The notes under the pieces were generated by a model. That model was not told the DNA's origin. It did not search any database and saw nothing but the letters and a program-made list of their open reading frames with translations. A program made the position numbers and the translations under genes. Shown here one piece after another: positions 17,659-25,913 of a stretch of 64,000 nucleotides of DNA (position 1 is the first letter of the stretch; every line of letters begins with the position of its first letter). Source of the stretch: Flavobacterium succinicans LMG 10402 (GTDB taxonomy: Bacteria > Bacteroidota > Bacteroidia > Flavobacteriales > Flavobacteriaceae); assembly GCF_000611675.1 (NCBI RefSeq), contig NZ_JATV01000004.1:301309-365308 (forward strand). The letters run 5' to 3'.

Positions 17659-19761
17659 ATGACCAGCAATCACAACATCAATGTCGCTTTGATAGGGAAC
17701 CCGAATGTGGGGAAAACCTCTGTTTTTAATCAATTGACGGGTTTGAATCAACAAGTAGGGAATTATCCTGGAATTACGGTAGAAAAAAAGGTAGGTTTTT
17801 GTAAGTTGCCTTATAATTTCAAAGCCAATATTCTGGATTTACCAGGCACTTATAGTTTGAATGCCAGCTCGATTGATGAAAATGTGGTGATTGAATTACT
17901 GCTCAACAAAAACGATAAACTCTATCCCGATGTAGCCATAGTGGTGACAGAAGTAGAGAATTTAAAGCGTAATTTGTTGCTTTTTACCCAAATCAAAGAC
18001 CTTGAAATACCGACTATTTTGGTCATAAATATGGCCGATCGAATGGAATACAAAGGCATCAGTTTGGATATTCCTTTTTTAGAAGAAAAGCTAAAAACCA
18101 AAATTGCTTTGGTGAGTTCCCGAAAAGGATTTGGAATTGAGGAATTGAAAAATTTAATCGTTTCGTATAAATCCATTTCTAATGAACCTTGCTTGAATGC
18201 TTCTGTTATTGATTCGGAATATTTTGAAAATCTTCGCAAGGCGTTTCCAAATCAATTGCTGTATAAGTTATGGTTGGTGATTACTCAAGATGTGAACTTT
18301 TTGAATTTAGAACGAAAAGAAATTCAGAGCACGTTCACCAAATCGCATTCGGATTTGAAACGATTGCAGCAAAAAGAAACCATTAAGCGCTACCAATTCA
18401 TCAATGATGTGTTGAAAGTGGGAATGACCATCGATCAATCTATTGCTAAGGATTTTAGAGCTCAATTGGATCGTGTGTTGACGCATAAATTCTGGGGCTA
18501 TGTGATTTTCTTCTGTATTCTTTTTGGCATTTTTCAATCCATTTTTGTGTGGTCAGAAGTGCCAATGGATTTTATCGACAGCTCCTTTGCTAGTTTGAGC
18601 GCTTGGTCTGCCGAAGTCTTACCTGCAGGAATGTTGACCAATTTGATTTCGCAAGGAATTATTCCAGGAATTGGCGGTATTTTAATTTTTATTCCTCAGA
18701 TTGCCTTTTTGTTTTTGTTCATTTCTATACTTGAGGAAAGCGGATACATGAGTCGTGTGGTGTTTTTGATGGATAAAATTATGAGTAAATTTGGGTTGTC
18801 GGGCAAGAGTGTCGTGCCTTTGATTTCGGGAACGGCTTGTGCTATTCCTGCGATTATGGCGACTCGTAATATCGAAAATTGGAAAGAACGTTTAATAACC
18901 ATTTTAGTGACTCCGTTTACGACTTGTTCGGCGCGTTTGCCAGTATACGCTATCATTATTGGATTGGTGATTCCAGATCAAAGGGTGTTAGGTATATTAA
19001 ATTTGCAAGGATTAACCCTAATGTTATTGTATTTGTTGGGCTTTGGAATGGCAATTTTTTCGGCTTATGTTTTAAATAAAATATTGAAGATTAAAGGGAA
19101 GTCCTATTTCATTGTGGAAATGCCCAACTACAAATTGCCTTTGTTTAAAAACGTAGCCATTAATGTAGTCGAAAAAACCAAAGCTTTTGTCTTTGGCGCT
19201 GGAAAAATCATTTTAGCGATTTCTATTATTTTATGGTTTTTGGCTTCCTATGGCCCAGGTGAAAACTTCAGTAATGCAGAGCAAATTGTAGTAAAGAAAC
19301 ACATCAATCAACCCCTTTCTGAAACAGATTTGGAGAACGAAGTGGCTTCGCAAAAATTGGAGAATTCTTATATTGGATTGATGGGTAAATCTATTGAGCC
19401 TGTTTTGAAACCTTTGGGTTATGACTGGAAAGTGGGAATTGCGATTATCAGTTCGTTTGCCGCACGTGAGGTTTTCGTTGGTACCTTAGCGACCATTTAT
19501 AGTGTAGGTGATTCAGAAAATGAAGATACCATCAAGAAGAAAATGCAATCCGAAATCAATCCTTTGACGGGTGAAAAAGTCTTCAATTTCGCCTCTGGGA
19601 TTTCCTTACTTCTTTTTTATGCTTTTGCTATGCAATGCGTCAGCACGCTCGCCGTTACTCGCAAAGAAACCAACAGTTGGAGATGGCCTTTGGGGCAACT
19701 CATTTTTATGAGTGCTTTTGCTTATACGGTGGCTTTAGTAGCGTATCAATTACTTAAATAA
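17659..19761 (+). CDS. feoB: FeoB, ferrous iron transporter with GTPase domain
   Basis: A 700-residue iron(II) permease of normal size. The N-terminal G domain has ALIGNPNVGKTSVFNQLTG (P-loop), a switch region YPGITVE, ILDLPGTYSL (G3) and VINMADRME (G4). About residues 260-690 form the membrane domain with two Gate motifs (LISGTACAIPAIMATR and ISSFAAREVFVGTLATIYSVG). It brings Fe(II) into the cytoplasm. It lies between feoA (5-base gap) and a tiny Cys-rich membrane protein gene (7-base gap), so the three form the feo operon. Confidence 0.96.
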   Translation: MTSNHNINVALIGNPNVGKTSVFNQLTGLNQQVGNYPGITVEKKVGFCKLPYNFKANILDLPGTYSLNASSIDENVVIELLLNKNDKLYPDVAIVVTEVENLKRNLLLFTQIKDLEIPTILVINMADRMEYKGISLDIPFLEEKLKTKIALVSSRKGFGIEELKNLIVSYKSISNEPCLNASVIDSEYFENLRKAFPNQLLYKLWLVITQDVNFLNLERKEIQSTFTKSHSDLKRLQQKETIKRYQFINDVLKVGMTIDQSIAKDFRAQLDRVLTHKFWGYVIFFCILFGIFQSIFVWSEVPMDFIDSSFASLSAWSAEVLPAGMLTNLISQGIIPGIGGILIFIPQIAFLFLFISILEESGYMSRVVFLMDKIMSKFGLSGKSVVPLISGTACAIPAIMATRNIENWKERLITILVTPFTTCSARLPVYAIIIGLVIPDQRVLGILNLQGLTLMLLYLLGFGMAIFSAYVLNKILKIKGKSYFIVEMPNYKLPLFKNVAINVVEKTKAFVFGAGKIILAISIILWFLASYGPGENFSNAEQIVVKKHINQPLSETDLENEVASQKLENSYIGLMGKSIEPVLKPLGYDWKVGIAIISSFAAREVFVGTLATIYSVGDSENEDTIKKKMQSEINPLTGEKVFNFASGISLLLFYAFAMQCVSTLAVTRKETNSWRWPLGQLIFMSAFAYTVALVAYQLLK

Positions 19762-19768
19762 AAGAGAT

Positions 19769-19891
19769 ATGGTACAAGAAATCATAGCTTTTTCCTTATT
19801 GGCTATTGCCATTGGTTTCCTTGTTCGAAAGTTTTTCTGGAAAAAGAAGTCCAAAAAAAACTGTGGAGATGGGAATTGTGGGTGTGGTTAA
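19769..19891 (+). CDS. FeoB-associated Cys-rich membrane protein
   Basis: A 40-residue protein encoded 7 bases after feoB. It has one membrane span (IIAFSLLAIAIGFLVRKFFW), a basic patch (KKKSKK) and a Cys/Gly-rich tail (NCGDGNCGCG, Cys32, Cys37, Cys39). This matches the FeoB-associated Cys-rich family (PF12669 type) that takes the place of FeoC in some operons and may bind iron or a cluster. Its stop codon (19889-19891) overlaps the stop codon of the convergent mntR gene by two bases. Confidence 0.85.
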   Translation: MVQEIIAFSLLAIAIGFLVRKFFWKKKSKKNCGDGNCGCG

Positions 19892-20541
19892 ATCCGCTTT
19901 ACGTACAAGTTTCCAGCGATTTTTGACGATACGGTAAGTGGCGTGTCGTTGATAATTAAATGTAAGGAAGCATCAAAATTTTCTCTTCCCAATACTTTGA
20001 TAACCGCTCCTAGAGCAATTTTTTGTTTGTTCAAGTATTGCAGAAAATCGGCGGAGGAATCTTTTACTCCCACACAAATAGCAGTTTCGCTTTCGGCCAA
20101 TTCTGAGAGTAATAGTTTTTCTGTTTTAGTGATTTTTCCTTGTGCGTCTGGAATGGGATCGCCGTGAGGGTCTTCGGTTGGGTTACCCAAAAAATCATCG
20201 AGTTTATTGATAAGTTGTTCGGATTTGATGTGTTCTAATTGCTCGGCGATGTCGTGTACTTCGTCCCAAGTAAAAGCCAATTTTTCAACTAAAAATACTT
20301 CCCAGAGACGGTGTTTGCGTACAATCATTTTAGCAGAATGCCTTCCTTTTTCAGTTAAAGAAACCCCTTGGTATTTGATGTAATTGATTAGTGCTTTATC
20401 CGCTAATTTCTTCAACATATCAGTTACCGAAGAAGCTTTGGTTTCCATCATTTCGGCAATGGCGTTCGTAGGTACTTCGGCTTCAAGCTGCACCGTCAAA
20501 TGATAAATGGCTTTTAGGTAATTTTCTTCGGAGTGGGTCAT
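19888..20541 (-). CDS. mntR: DtxR/MntR family metal-dependent repressor
   Basis: About 217 residues from MTHSEENYLKAIYHL, the usual start of this family; a longer start at 20559 adds five or six residues. Residues 1-65 form the winged helix (EVPTNAIAEMMETKASSVTDMLKKL). Residues 70-140 are the dimerisation and metal domain, with HRLWEVFLVEKL, EVHDIAEQLEH and GNPTEDPHGDPIP (Glu/His ligands). The C-terminus (from about residue 150) is a FeoA/SH3-like domain. It probably senses Mn(II) or Fe(II) and represses uptake genes. The mntH gene lies directly upstream on the same strand with a matching operator, so MntR is the better label. Confidence 0.85.
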   Translation of the reverse strand: MTHSEENYLKAIYHLTVQLEAEVPTNAIAEMMETKASSVTDMLKKLADKALINYIKYQGVSLTEKGRHSAKMIVRKHRLWEVFLVEKLAFTWDEVHDIAEQLEHIKSEQLINKLDDFLGNPTEDPHGDPIPDAQGKITKTEKLLLSELAESETAICVGVKDSSADFLQYLNKQKIALGAVIKVLGRENFDASLHLIINDTPLTVSSKIAGNLYVKRI

Positions 20542-20557
20542 CATATAATATTTAATC

Positions 20558-20590
20558 AACCCTATCAGAGTTCAAAACTCTGATAGGGTT
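20558..20590 (-). terminator. perfect hairpin between mntH and mntR
   Basis: AACCCTATCAGAGTT (20558-20572) pairs perfectly with AACTCTGATAGGGTT (20576-20590). The T-run is on the plus strand; on the minus strand the hairpin follows the mntH stop but lacks a clear U tract. It may attenuate or end mntH mRNA, or be a dispersed palindrome. Confidence 0.6.
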
Positions 20591-20604
20591 TTTAAGTGTT
20601 AGTA

Positions 20605-22485
20605 TTATTTTTTAGGATTGTTAATCAAGACTAGCGGAATCGAAATCTTGTGGCGTAAATGATCAATTGTGGTTCCCAATAGTAAATCTTTAAATCCAGT
20701 ATGGCCGTGCGTACCCATAATCAGCAGGTCGAAGTGACCTTTGTTGACCAATTTCGGAATGACTTTGTTGGGTTTTCCAAAACCGAGTAAGGTTTTCATC
20801 TGAAAGCCTTTTTCTTGAAACATGGTTTTATATTCTAGTAATAACTTTTCATCGATCGTGGTTTCGTGATCGTCGGTTTGTTTGCCGTACATCATGGCCC
20901 CAACGGTTTCTACCACATGAATCAAAGTATATTCGGCTTCTTTTCCTCCTAAATTAAAAGCATAATTCAGGGCCGTTTCGTCAGCAAAAGAAAAGTCGAC
21001 GGCAATCGCAATTTTTTCTGGATGCTGCGCTTGAGTGGCGTTGAATTGTAATTGTAAATTATGAGGAGAATGATTTTGAATATGAACTTTGCGTTGCGAT
21101 AAAAAGGGTCGCACCACGATGTAGAGCAGTAAAACCAAAAATCCGATAGCAAGAGGAACTACTGTGAACCACAACACCATTGGGTTTTGAGATTCTGACA
21201 ACCAACCTTGAATCTCGTCAAAAACCAATTTAGCGTTGAGCGAAACAATAATCAAAGCTATCGTCCAAGCGGCTATTTTAGTCAGCGTGTTGATATGAAA
21301 ACCATTCATTTTGTTTTTATCGCTTACAAAATGAATCAATGGAATAATGGCAAATCCCAATTGTAAACTCAAAATCACTTGACTGAAAATAAGTAGTTTT
21401 CCTGTGACACTTTCGCCATAAATCAAGATTACAATAACTGCTGGAACTATGGCTATTATTCTGGTAATAATGCGGCGAACCCAAGGCTGAATGCGTAAAT
21501 TCAAATAGCCTTCCATCACGATTTGACCCGCTAAAGTTCCCGTGATTGTTGAACTCTGTCCCGCAGCAATCAAAGCCACGGCAAATAGGATAGAAGCCCA
21601 TTTAGTGCCTAAAATTGGTGCCAAAAATTTATGAGCATCTTGAATTTCGGCTACTTCAAATAGCCCGTTTTTGTAGAAGGTGGCGGCGGCCAAAATCAAA
21701 ATAGCGGCATTTACAAAAAAAGCCAAATTCAGTGCAATCGTTGAATCAATGAGGTTGTATTTTAAGGCTTGTCGAATGCCTTTCGGACTGCGATCAAATT
21801 TTCGGGTTTGCACCAAAGACGAATGCAAGTACAAATTGTGAGGCATTACCGTGGCTCCAATAATTCCAATGGCAATGTAAAGTGCCGCTTCAGTAGGAAG
21901 AGAGGGAATCAATCCCAAAACTACTTTATCGAGTTCGGGTTGCGCAAAAAACATTTCAAAGACGAATGAAAATCCTATGATGGCTACCAAAACTATGATA
22001 AAAGCTTCCATTTTTCGGATGCCTTTGTTGATTAAGAACAGGAGTAAAAAGGTATCCAAAACTGTAATCAAAACGCCTTCAATCAACGGAATGTCAAAGA
22101 GTAAATTAATTCCAATCGCCATTCCGAGTACTTCGGCCAAATCACAAGCAGCAATGGCAATTTCGGCCAAAAAATATAAAATGTAATTCACAAAAGGCGA
22201 ATAGGTTTCGCGTGAGGCTTGTGCCAAATCACGTTGGGTGACAATCCCTAAACGAGCACTTAAACTTTGCAATAGCAAGGCCATAAGATTACTCATCAGT
22301 AATACCCACAATAGTGAATAGCCAAATTGACTTCCGCCAGCAATATCAGTTGCCCAGTTGCCTGGATCCATATAGCCTACACTTACGAGATAAGCTGGGC
22401 CTAGAAAAGCAAGGATTTTTCTAAATTTTGATTTTTTATTTTGCGTAGTCACCGATTGGTTGACTTCTTCTAAGGAATGACTCAA
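20605..22485 (-). CDS. mntH: Nramp-type Mn(II) transporter fused to a UspA domain
   Basis: A 626-residue fusion. Residues 1-460 are an Nramp transporter with about eleven spans: GYMDPGNWATDIAGG in span 1 holds the metal-binding DPGN, and VMPHNLYLHSSLV in span 6 holds the MPH motif. From about residue 480 there is a universal stress protein domain (IAIAVDFSFADETALNYAF..., ending LIMGTHGHTGFKDLLLGTT with the GxxG-9x-G(S/T) nucleotide motif). Typical MntH ends near residue 410-450, so the Usp tail is an extra regulatory part. The start is TTG. A promoter-like TATATTTG (minus strand, 22506-22513) and an MntR-type palindrome (22542-22557) lie upstream. Confidence 0.93.
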   Translation of the reverse strand: MSHSLEEVNQSVTTQNKKSKFRKILAFLGPAYLVSVGYMDPGNWATDIAGGSQFGYSLLWVLLMSNLMALLLQSLSARLGIVTQRDLAQASRETYSPFVNYILYFLAEIAIAACDLAEVLGMAIGINLLFDIPLIEGVLITVLDTFLLLFLINKGIRKMEAFIIVLVAIIGFSFVFEMFFAQPELDKVVLGLIPSLPTEAALYIAIGIIGATVMPHNLYLHSSLVQTRKFDRSPKGIRQALKYNLIDSTIALNLAFFVNAAILILAAATFYKNGLFEVAEIQDAHKFLAPILGTKWASILFAVALIAAGQSSTITGTLAGQIVMEGYLNLRIQPWVRRIITRIIAIVPAVIVILIYGESVTGKLLIFSQVILSLQLGFAIIPLIHFVSDKNKMNGFHINTLTKIAAWTIALIIVSLNAKLVFDEIQGWLSESQNPMVLWFTVVPLAIGFLVLLLYIVVRPFLSQRKVHIQNHSPHNLQLQFNATQAQHPEKIAIAVDFSFADETALNYAFNLGGKEAEYTLIHVVETVGAMMYGKQTDDHETTIDEKLLLEYKTMFQEKGFQMKTLLGFGKPNKVIPKLVNKGHFDLLIMGTHGHTGFKDLLLGTTIDHLRHKISIPLVLINNPKK

Positions 22486-22541
22486 TTGTATAGTGTTTTA
22501 AAACCCAAATATATACAAAAAAAGTTCACTTTAAATATTTT

Positions 22542-22557
22542 TTTAGACTTGTCTAAA
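22542..22557 (-). promoter_or_regulatory. MntR-type operator upstream of mntH
   Basis: TTTAGACTTGTCTAAA is a perfect palindrome with 7-base arms, located 56 bases before the mntH start. A near copy (14 of 16 bases) lies before the TonB receptor gene at 31980. Confidence 0.7.
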
Positions 22558-22568
22558 TAATAAGAAGC

Positions 22569-22958
22569 TTATTGGCATTTTGGACAAATTCCGGTTACGG
22601 TGAAATTAGTTTCTTTCACCACATAGGTTGTAGGAATTTCAAATTGGGGAATGACAGCATCTAAGCAAGTTACCGATTGGCATTTTTCACAATGAAAGTG
22701 CACGTGGTTATGCTGATGCGGATGGTTGTCGTGAGTGTGGGTATGATGGCAACTAGCATATTTCACAGTGCCTTCAGGAGTTGCGATTTTGTGAATACTG
22801 TCCTCGTTAACTAAGCGATCTAAAACGCGATAAATAGTGACGCGATCACAAAGACCGTTCAACAGATGTTGTATTTCAATATGTGATAGCGCTACTTTTG
22901 ATTCGGATAAAAGGGAAGCAATGGCTGTTTTGGCCGCTGTGTTACGGGTAGTTTTCAT
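22569..22958 (-). CDS. zur: Fur-family zinc-responsive repressor (Zur)
   Basis: Taken from the ATG with complement at 22956-22958, giving 129 residues; the longer frame to 23105 would cover the operator and the divergent promoter. Residues 1-65 are the winged helix (SHIEIQHLLNGLCDRVTIYRVLDRL). Then come the His-rich linker CHHTHTHDNHPHQHNHVHFHC, CEKCQ and the C-terminal CPKC, the structural Zn site of Fur proteins. The strong His content and two zinc-type operators suggest Zur, not Fur or PerR. The divergent merC gene shares the operator, so zur is probably autoregulated. Confidence 0.8.
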   Translation of the reverse strand: MKTTRNTAAKTAIASLLSESKVALSHIEIQHLLNGLCDRVTIYRVLDRLVNEDSIHKIATPEGTVKYASCHHTHTHDNHPHQHNHVHFHCEKCQSVTCLDAVIPQFEIPTTYVVKETNFTVTGICPKCQ

Positions 22959-22970
22959 AAAAAAATTAAA

Positions 22971-23013
22971 TAACGCAACATTGTTGCAATAAATAAAAAA
23001 GAGGCTATCTTTG
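22971..23013 (+). promoter_or_regulatory. Zur box and merC promoter
   Basis: GCAACATTGTTGC (22975-22987) is a 13-base palindrome within a longer block TAACGCAA...GCAATA. Its TTG (22984-22986) is 19 bases from TATCTTTG (23006-23013), so repressor binding would cover the -33 element of merC and lie before the zur start. The arrangement is repeated before the COG0523 gene. Confidence 0.75.
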
Positions 23014-23036
23014 CCATTCACAAAAATACAAAAAAA

Positions 23037-23387
23037 ATGAAGAAGCAAACTTTGATTGTTCAAGACGTTTTGGGAATTTCGAGTGCTAGTATCTGTTTGG
23101 TACATTGCATTGTATTTCCATTGCTATCGGTATTGCCTTTAGGAATTACGCATAACCCATGGATTGATGTTTTCTTTTTTGGGATAGCGGCTGTTTTGAT
23201 CTTTTCTATTTTGAAAGGTACAGGGCCATTTTATATCAAAATGACATTGCTGTTTTCCTTGTTCTTGGTATTTAATGGGATGCTTTTAGATTTTGCCTTA
23301 CATCAAGAAACCTATTTGGTTCCCATCGGAGGACTTGGGATTATTGTTGGTCATGTTTTACATTTTTTATATCATCAAAAAAAATAA
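23037..23387 (+). CDS. MerC-domain membrane protein
   Basis: A 116-residue inner-membrane protein with four spans. SSASICLVHCIVFPLLSVLP places the paired cysteines CLVHC in span 1, the MerC (PF03203) signature; HILHF-like ends (GHVLHFLYHQKK) give extra His residues. MerC domains move mercury in mercury operons, but chromosomal copies beside Zur genes more likely handle zinc. It is divergent from zur and shares a Zur box with it, so expression should rise in zinc shortage. That direction suggests uptake, not export; inference only. Confidence 0.8.
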   Translation: MKKQTLIVQDVLGISSASICLVHCIVFPLLSVLPLGITHNPWIDVFFFGIAAVLIFSILKGTGPFYIKMTLLFSLFLVFNGMLLDFALHQETYLVPIGGLGIIVGHVLHFLYHQKK

Positions 23388-23470
23388 CTTTTACGTTATT
23401 TAAAGCAATTGAAAGCCTACTTTTGCATTTTCAATGGATTATTTAAGCTGTTTAAAATGCTATTATTGTT

Positions 23471-23944
23471 ATGAGTACTACCTATTTTTTTTCTCCAGAA
23501 GAACTTTCTTTACTTCAAGAAACTAATAAACAAAAAACAGTAACGGCTGTCTTTTATCATTTGTGGGTTAATTTGGTACAGCCCGACAATCAATTTATAT
23601 TTATTGATACCGTTGAATTGCATTTTGAGAACCATCAAAAATTGTTTTTCAAAATCAATGAGGAAGATACTGGATTTTCCATTGTGACTGATTATGATTT
23701 TGAAAAGGAACAACAACAATTAGCGGAACAATTTAACGGTACCTTATCTTTAAAAAGAGTGGATGTTTCTGGCGCGCCTTTATGGGTCGAAAATATCAAA
23801 ACCCCTTTGCTGGCTATAAAAGCTGAGCGAGAAGATACACCCATGACTGGAGATTATGTCAGTATTACTTTCGAAGCGGGAGCTTTGGAGATTGATTATG
23901 ATCAAGAATCCGGATTAACGGTGGCGGTTTTCGAGGATATTTAG
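23471..23944 (+). CDS. hypothetical acidic protein
   Basis: A 157-residue soluble protein of no family I recognise. It is acidic and aromatic (FSPEELSLLQETN, YDFEKEQQQLAEQF, and a final stretch EAGALEIDYDQESGLTVAVFEDI). Strand-helix alternation suggests a small alpha/beta or beta-barrel fold. No signal peptide, Cys or metal motif is present. It follows merC by 83 bases on the same strand and is followed by the QueD-like remnant. It might belong to the zinc group only by position. Confidence 0.6.
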   Translation: MSTTYFFSPEELSLLQETNKQKTVTAVFYHLWVNLVQPDNQFIFIDTVELHFENHQKLFFKINEEDTGFSIVTDYDFEKEQQQLAEQFNGTLSLKRVDVSGAPLWVENIKTPLLAIKAEREDTPMTGDYVSITFEAGALEIDYDQESGLTVAVFEDI

Positions 23945-23969
23945 TCCTTTTTCTAGCACAGATATTTAG

Positions 23970-24109
23970 TCCCTTTTCCAAATAGCTTTTACCGAAGATT
24001 TTGCTTGGGTGTTATACTATAATTTTAAAACCGTTACTTCCAACAAGATAATCAATTAGCAATTACCCTTTTTGAAACCGATAGGAATTTTGTGGAAGTT
24101 AGGGACTAA
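23970..24109 (+). pseudogene. C-terminal remnant of a QueD/PTPS-like gene
   Basis: Frames give FQIAFTEDFAWVLYYNF, SNKIIN, then after a stop and one frame shift ITLFETDRNFVEVRD. This follows the end of 6-pyruvoyl-tetrahydropterin synthase/QueD proteins (NPTxENIAVVIYxxL...xxxLxETxRNxVEY). The remnant covers about the last 45-50 residues and has no start. A second, longer remnant lies at 28287-28677. Confidence 0.6.
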
Positions 24110-24195
24110 AAAAATAAAGGCTCTTCGCTATAATTAGTAAAAAAACATTTTTCGATAGCTACCTGATTAGTTTTACCAATAAGCTTTCCTTTAGC

Positions 24196-24648
24196 TTATC
24201 CGTAGATATTTTTTATCTCCGACATAACAAAGGTACTTTGGGTACTTCCAATGCTTTCAACTGATCCCAATTTATTAAACACAAAATCCTGATAATGCTT
24301 CATGTCTTTGGCATAAACTTTCATTAAAAAATCGTAATCACCTGATATATTGTAGCATTCTACAACTTCTTCTATTTTCATAATATCACTAACAAACTGA
24401 TTCCCAATAGTACGATCGTGTTGTTTAAGTTTGATGTTACAAAAAACGATGAATCCCCTGTTTAGTTTTTCTGCATCCAGCAGGGCTATATATTTCTTAA
24501 TATAACCGTTGTTTTCTAACCTTTTAATACGCTCAAAAACTGGCGATGCCGAAAGATTTACCATTTTTGCCAGTTCTTTTACCGTGTATTTAGAATTATC
24601 GTGAAGTATATTTAGTAACTTAAGATCAATATCGTCTATTTGCTCCAT
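24196..24648 (-). CDS. Lrp/AsnC family transcriptional regulator
   Basis: A 150-residue regulator. Residues 1-60 form the AsnC-type HTH (DDIDLKLLNILHDNSKYTVKELAKMVNLSASPVFERIKRLENNGYI). Residues 65-148 form the RAM ligand domain, with VECYNISGDYDFLMKVYAKDM, the GDYD motif. Such proteins sense amino acids. It is divergent from the SBF-type transporter at 24816 and near mesX-mesD, so methionine or a related amino acid may be its effector; this is inference. Confidence 0.92.
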   Translation of the reverse strand: MEQIDDIDLKLLNILHDNSKYTVKELAKMVNLSASPVFERIKRLENNGYIKKYIALLDAEKLNRGFIVFCNIKLKQHDRTIGNQFVSDIMKIEEVVECYNISGDYDFLMKVYAKDMKHYQDFVFNKLGSVESIGSTQSTFVMSEIKNIYG

Positions 24649-24815
24649 AGAATATTTTACCTAAAAAGGTTGAATTAATTTATAAAAAAGAATAATAATC
24701 TTCAAATGTAATAAAAAACAATACAGAAACCGTTTTTTGATTAAGTTGAAGATTTAATGATCTACAAAACTTATTTTTGTAGTATAAAAATCTAAAAATA
24801 AAAAATAAGAACACA

Positions 24816-25808
24816 TTGAAGAAATTATTAGAAGTATTACGTAAAGCAGGTTTCGACGGTTTCCTGTTAATGATAGGAACCATGATCCTGCTGGCTTATT
24901 TTTTGCCAAAGCTAGGCATGATTAAAGAACCTGTTTCGCTGGAGGATATTGCCAATGTAGGCGTATCGTTTATTTTCTTGTTTTATGGTTTGCGACTGAG
25001 TGTTGAGAAACTAAAAGCCGGACTGGCTAACTGGAAAATGCACATTGTCGTTCAGTTGACAACCTTTTTGTTTTTTCCGCTCATTGTTTTGGCATTTCGT
25101 CCGTTGTTTATCGACACTGACTTCGAGTTGCTTTGGTTAGGTGTATTTTTTCTGGCAGCTTTACCGTCCACAGTTTCCTCTTCCGTGGTTATGGTTTCTA
25201 TCGCCAAAGGAAACATTCCCGCAGCCATTTTTAATGCGAGCATTTCCAGTTTGATTGGAGTAGTCGTTACTCCGCTTTGGGTTGGGCTGTTCATAGCTTC
25301 TGCAACAGGCGATTTTGATGTTACTGATGTTTTTTTTAAATTGATTTTTCAAGTCTTGTTGCCTGTCATTGTTGGCATCTGCCTCAACTCGCGTTTTGGT
25401 ACCATTGCCGAAAAATATAAGAAACAGCTCAAATATTTCGATCAGGCAGTCATCCTTACCATCATTTATACGTCGTTTTGTAAGTCATTTTCCGAACATC
25501 TTTTCGAAGGTTTCACTGCCCTTGAACTTGTTGTACTCGCCACAGGAATGATGGTTTTGTTTTTTGCCGTATTCCTTTGTGTGGGACTAGTCAGTCGTTT
25601 GCTTGGTTTTTCAGATGAAGATCGTATTACGGTCTTATTTTGCGGATCTAAAAAGTCATTGGTACACGGCACCGTTATGTCAAAAGTACTCTTTCAGCAC
25701 AGTACCATTACCGGCATCGTATTGTTGCCGCTTATGATTTATCACGCTATGCAATTGATTGCCGCTAGTATCATTGCTCAAGGTATGGCTCGACGAAAAG
25801 AAGTATAA
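24816..25808 (+). CDS. SBF-like (bile acid:sodium symporter family) transporter
   Basis: A 330-residue membrane protein with nine or ten spans, of the SBF-like (PF13593, YfeH) type. Landmarks are GVSFIFLFYGLRLSVEKLKAGLANWKMH near residues 48-75, LPSTVSSSVVMVSIAKGNIPAAIFNASISSLIGV in the core (P and N rich crossover helices), and FCGSKKSLVHGTVMSKVLF near the end. The start is TTG at 24816. A promoter TTG (24746-24748) and TATTTTTG (24772-24779), 23 bases apart, precede it. Substrate unknown. It is divergent from an Lrp-type regulator, the likely controller. Confidence 0.85.
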   Translation: MKKLLEVLRKAGFDGFLLMIGTMILLAYFLPKLGMIKEPVSLEDIANVGVSFIFLFYGLRLSVEKLKAGLANWKMHIVVQLTTFLFFPLIVLAFRPLFIDTDFELLWLGVFFLAALPSTVSSSVVMVSIAKGNIPAAIFNASISSLIGVVVTPLWVGLFIASATGDFDVTDVFFKLIFQVLLPVIVGICLNSRFGTIAEKYKKQLKYFDQAVILTIIYTSFCKSFSEHLFEGFTALELVVLATGMMVLFFAVFLCVGLVSRLLGFSDEDRITVLFCGSKKSLVHGTVMSKVLFQHSTITGIVLLPLMIYHAMQLIAASIIAQGMARRKEV

Positions 25809-25913
25809 TTTTTGTTTATGTCATTGAAGTAAGTGTTTTCTAGGGTTATAGTCCGTATAGTCACTTCGTAAACGCTATGGACTAAGCTCCATTTTCTAAT
25901 TAATACATTGGGA

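Noticed and set aside
22959..23105. 49-residue extension of the zur frame
   Set aside because: It covers the Zur box and the start of the divergent merC gene; the Fur fold begins at 22958.
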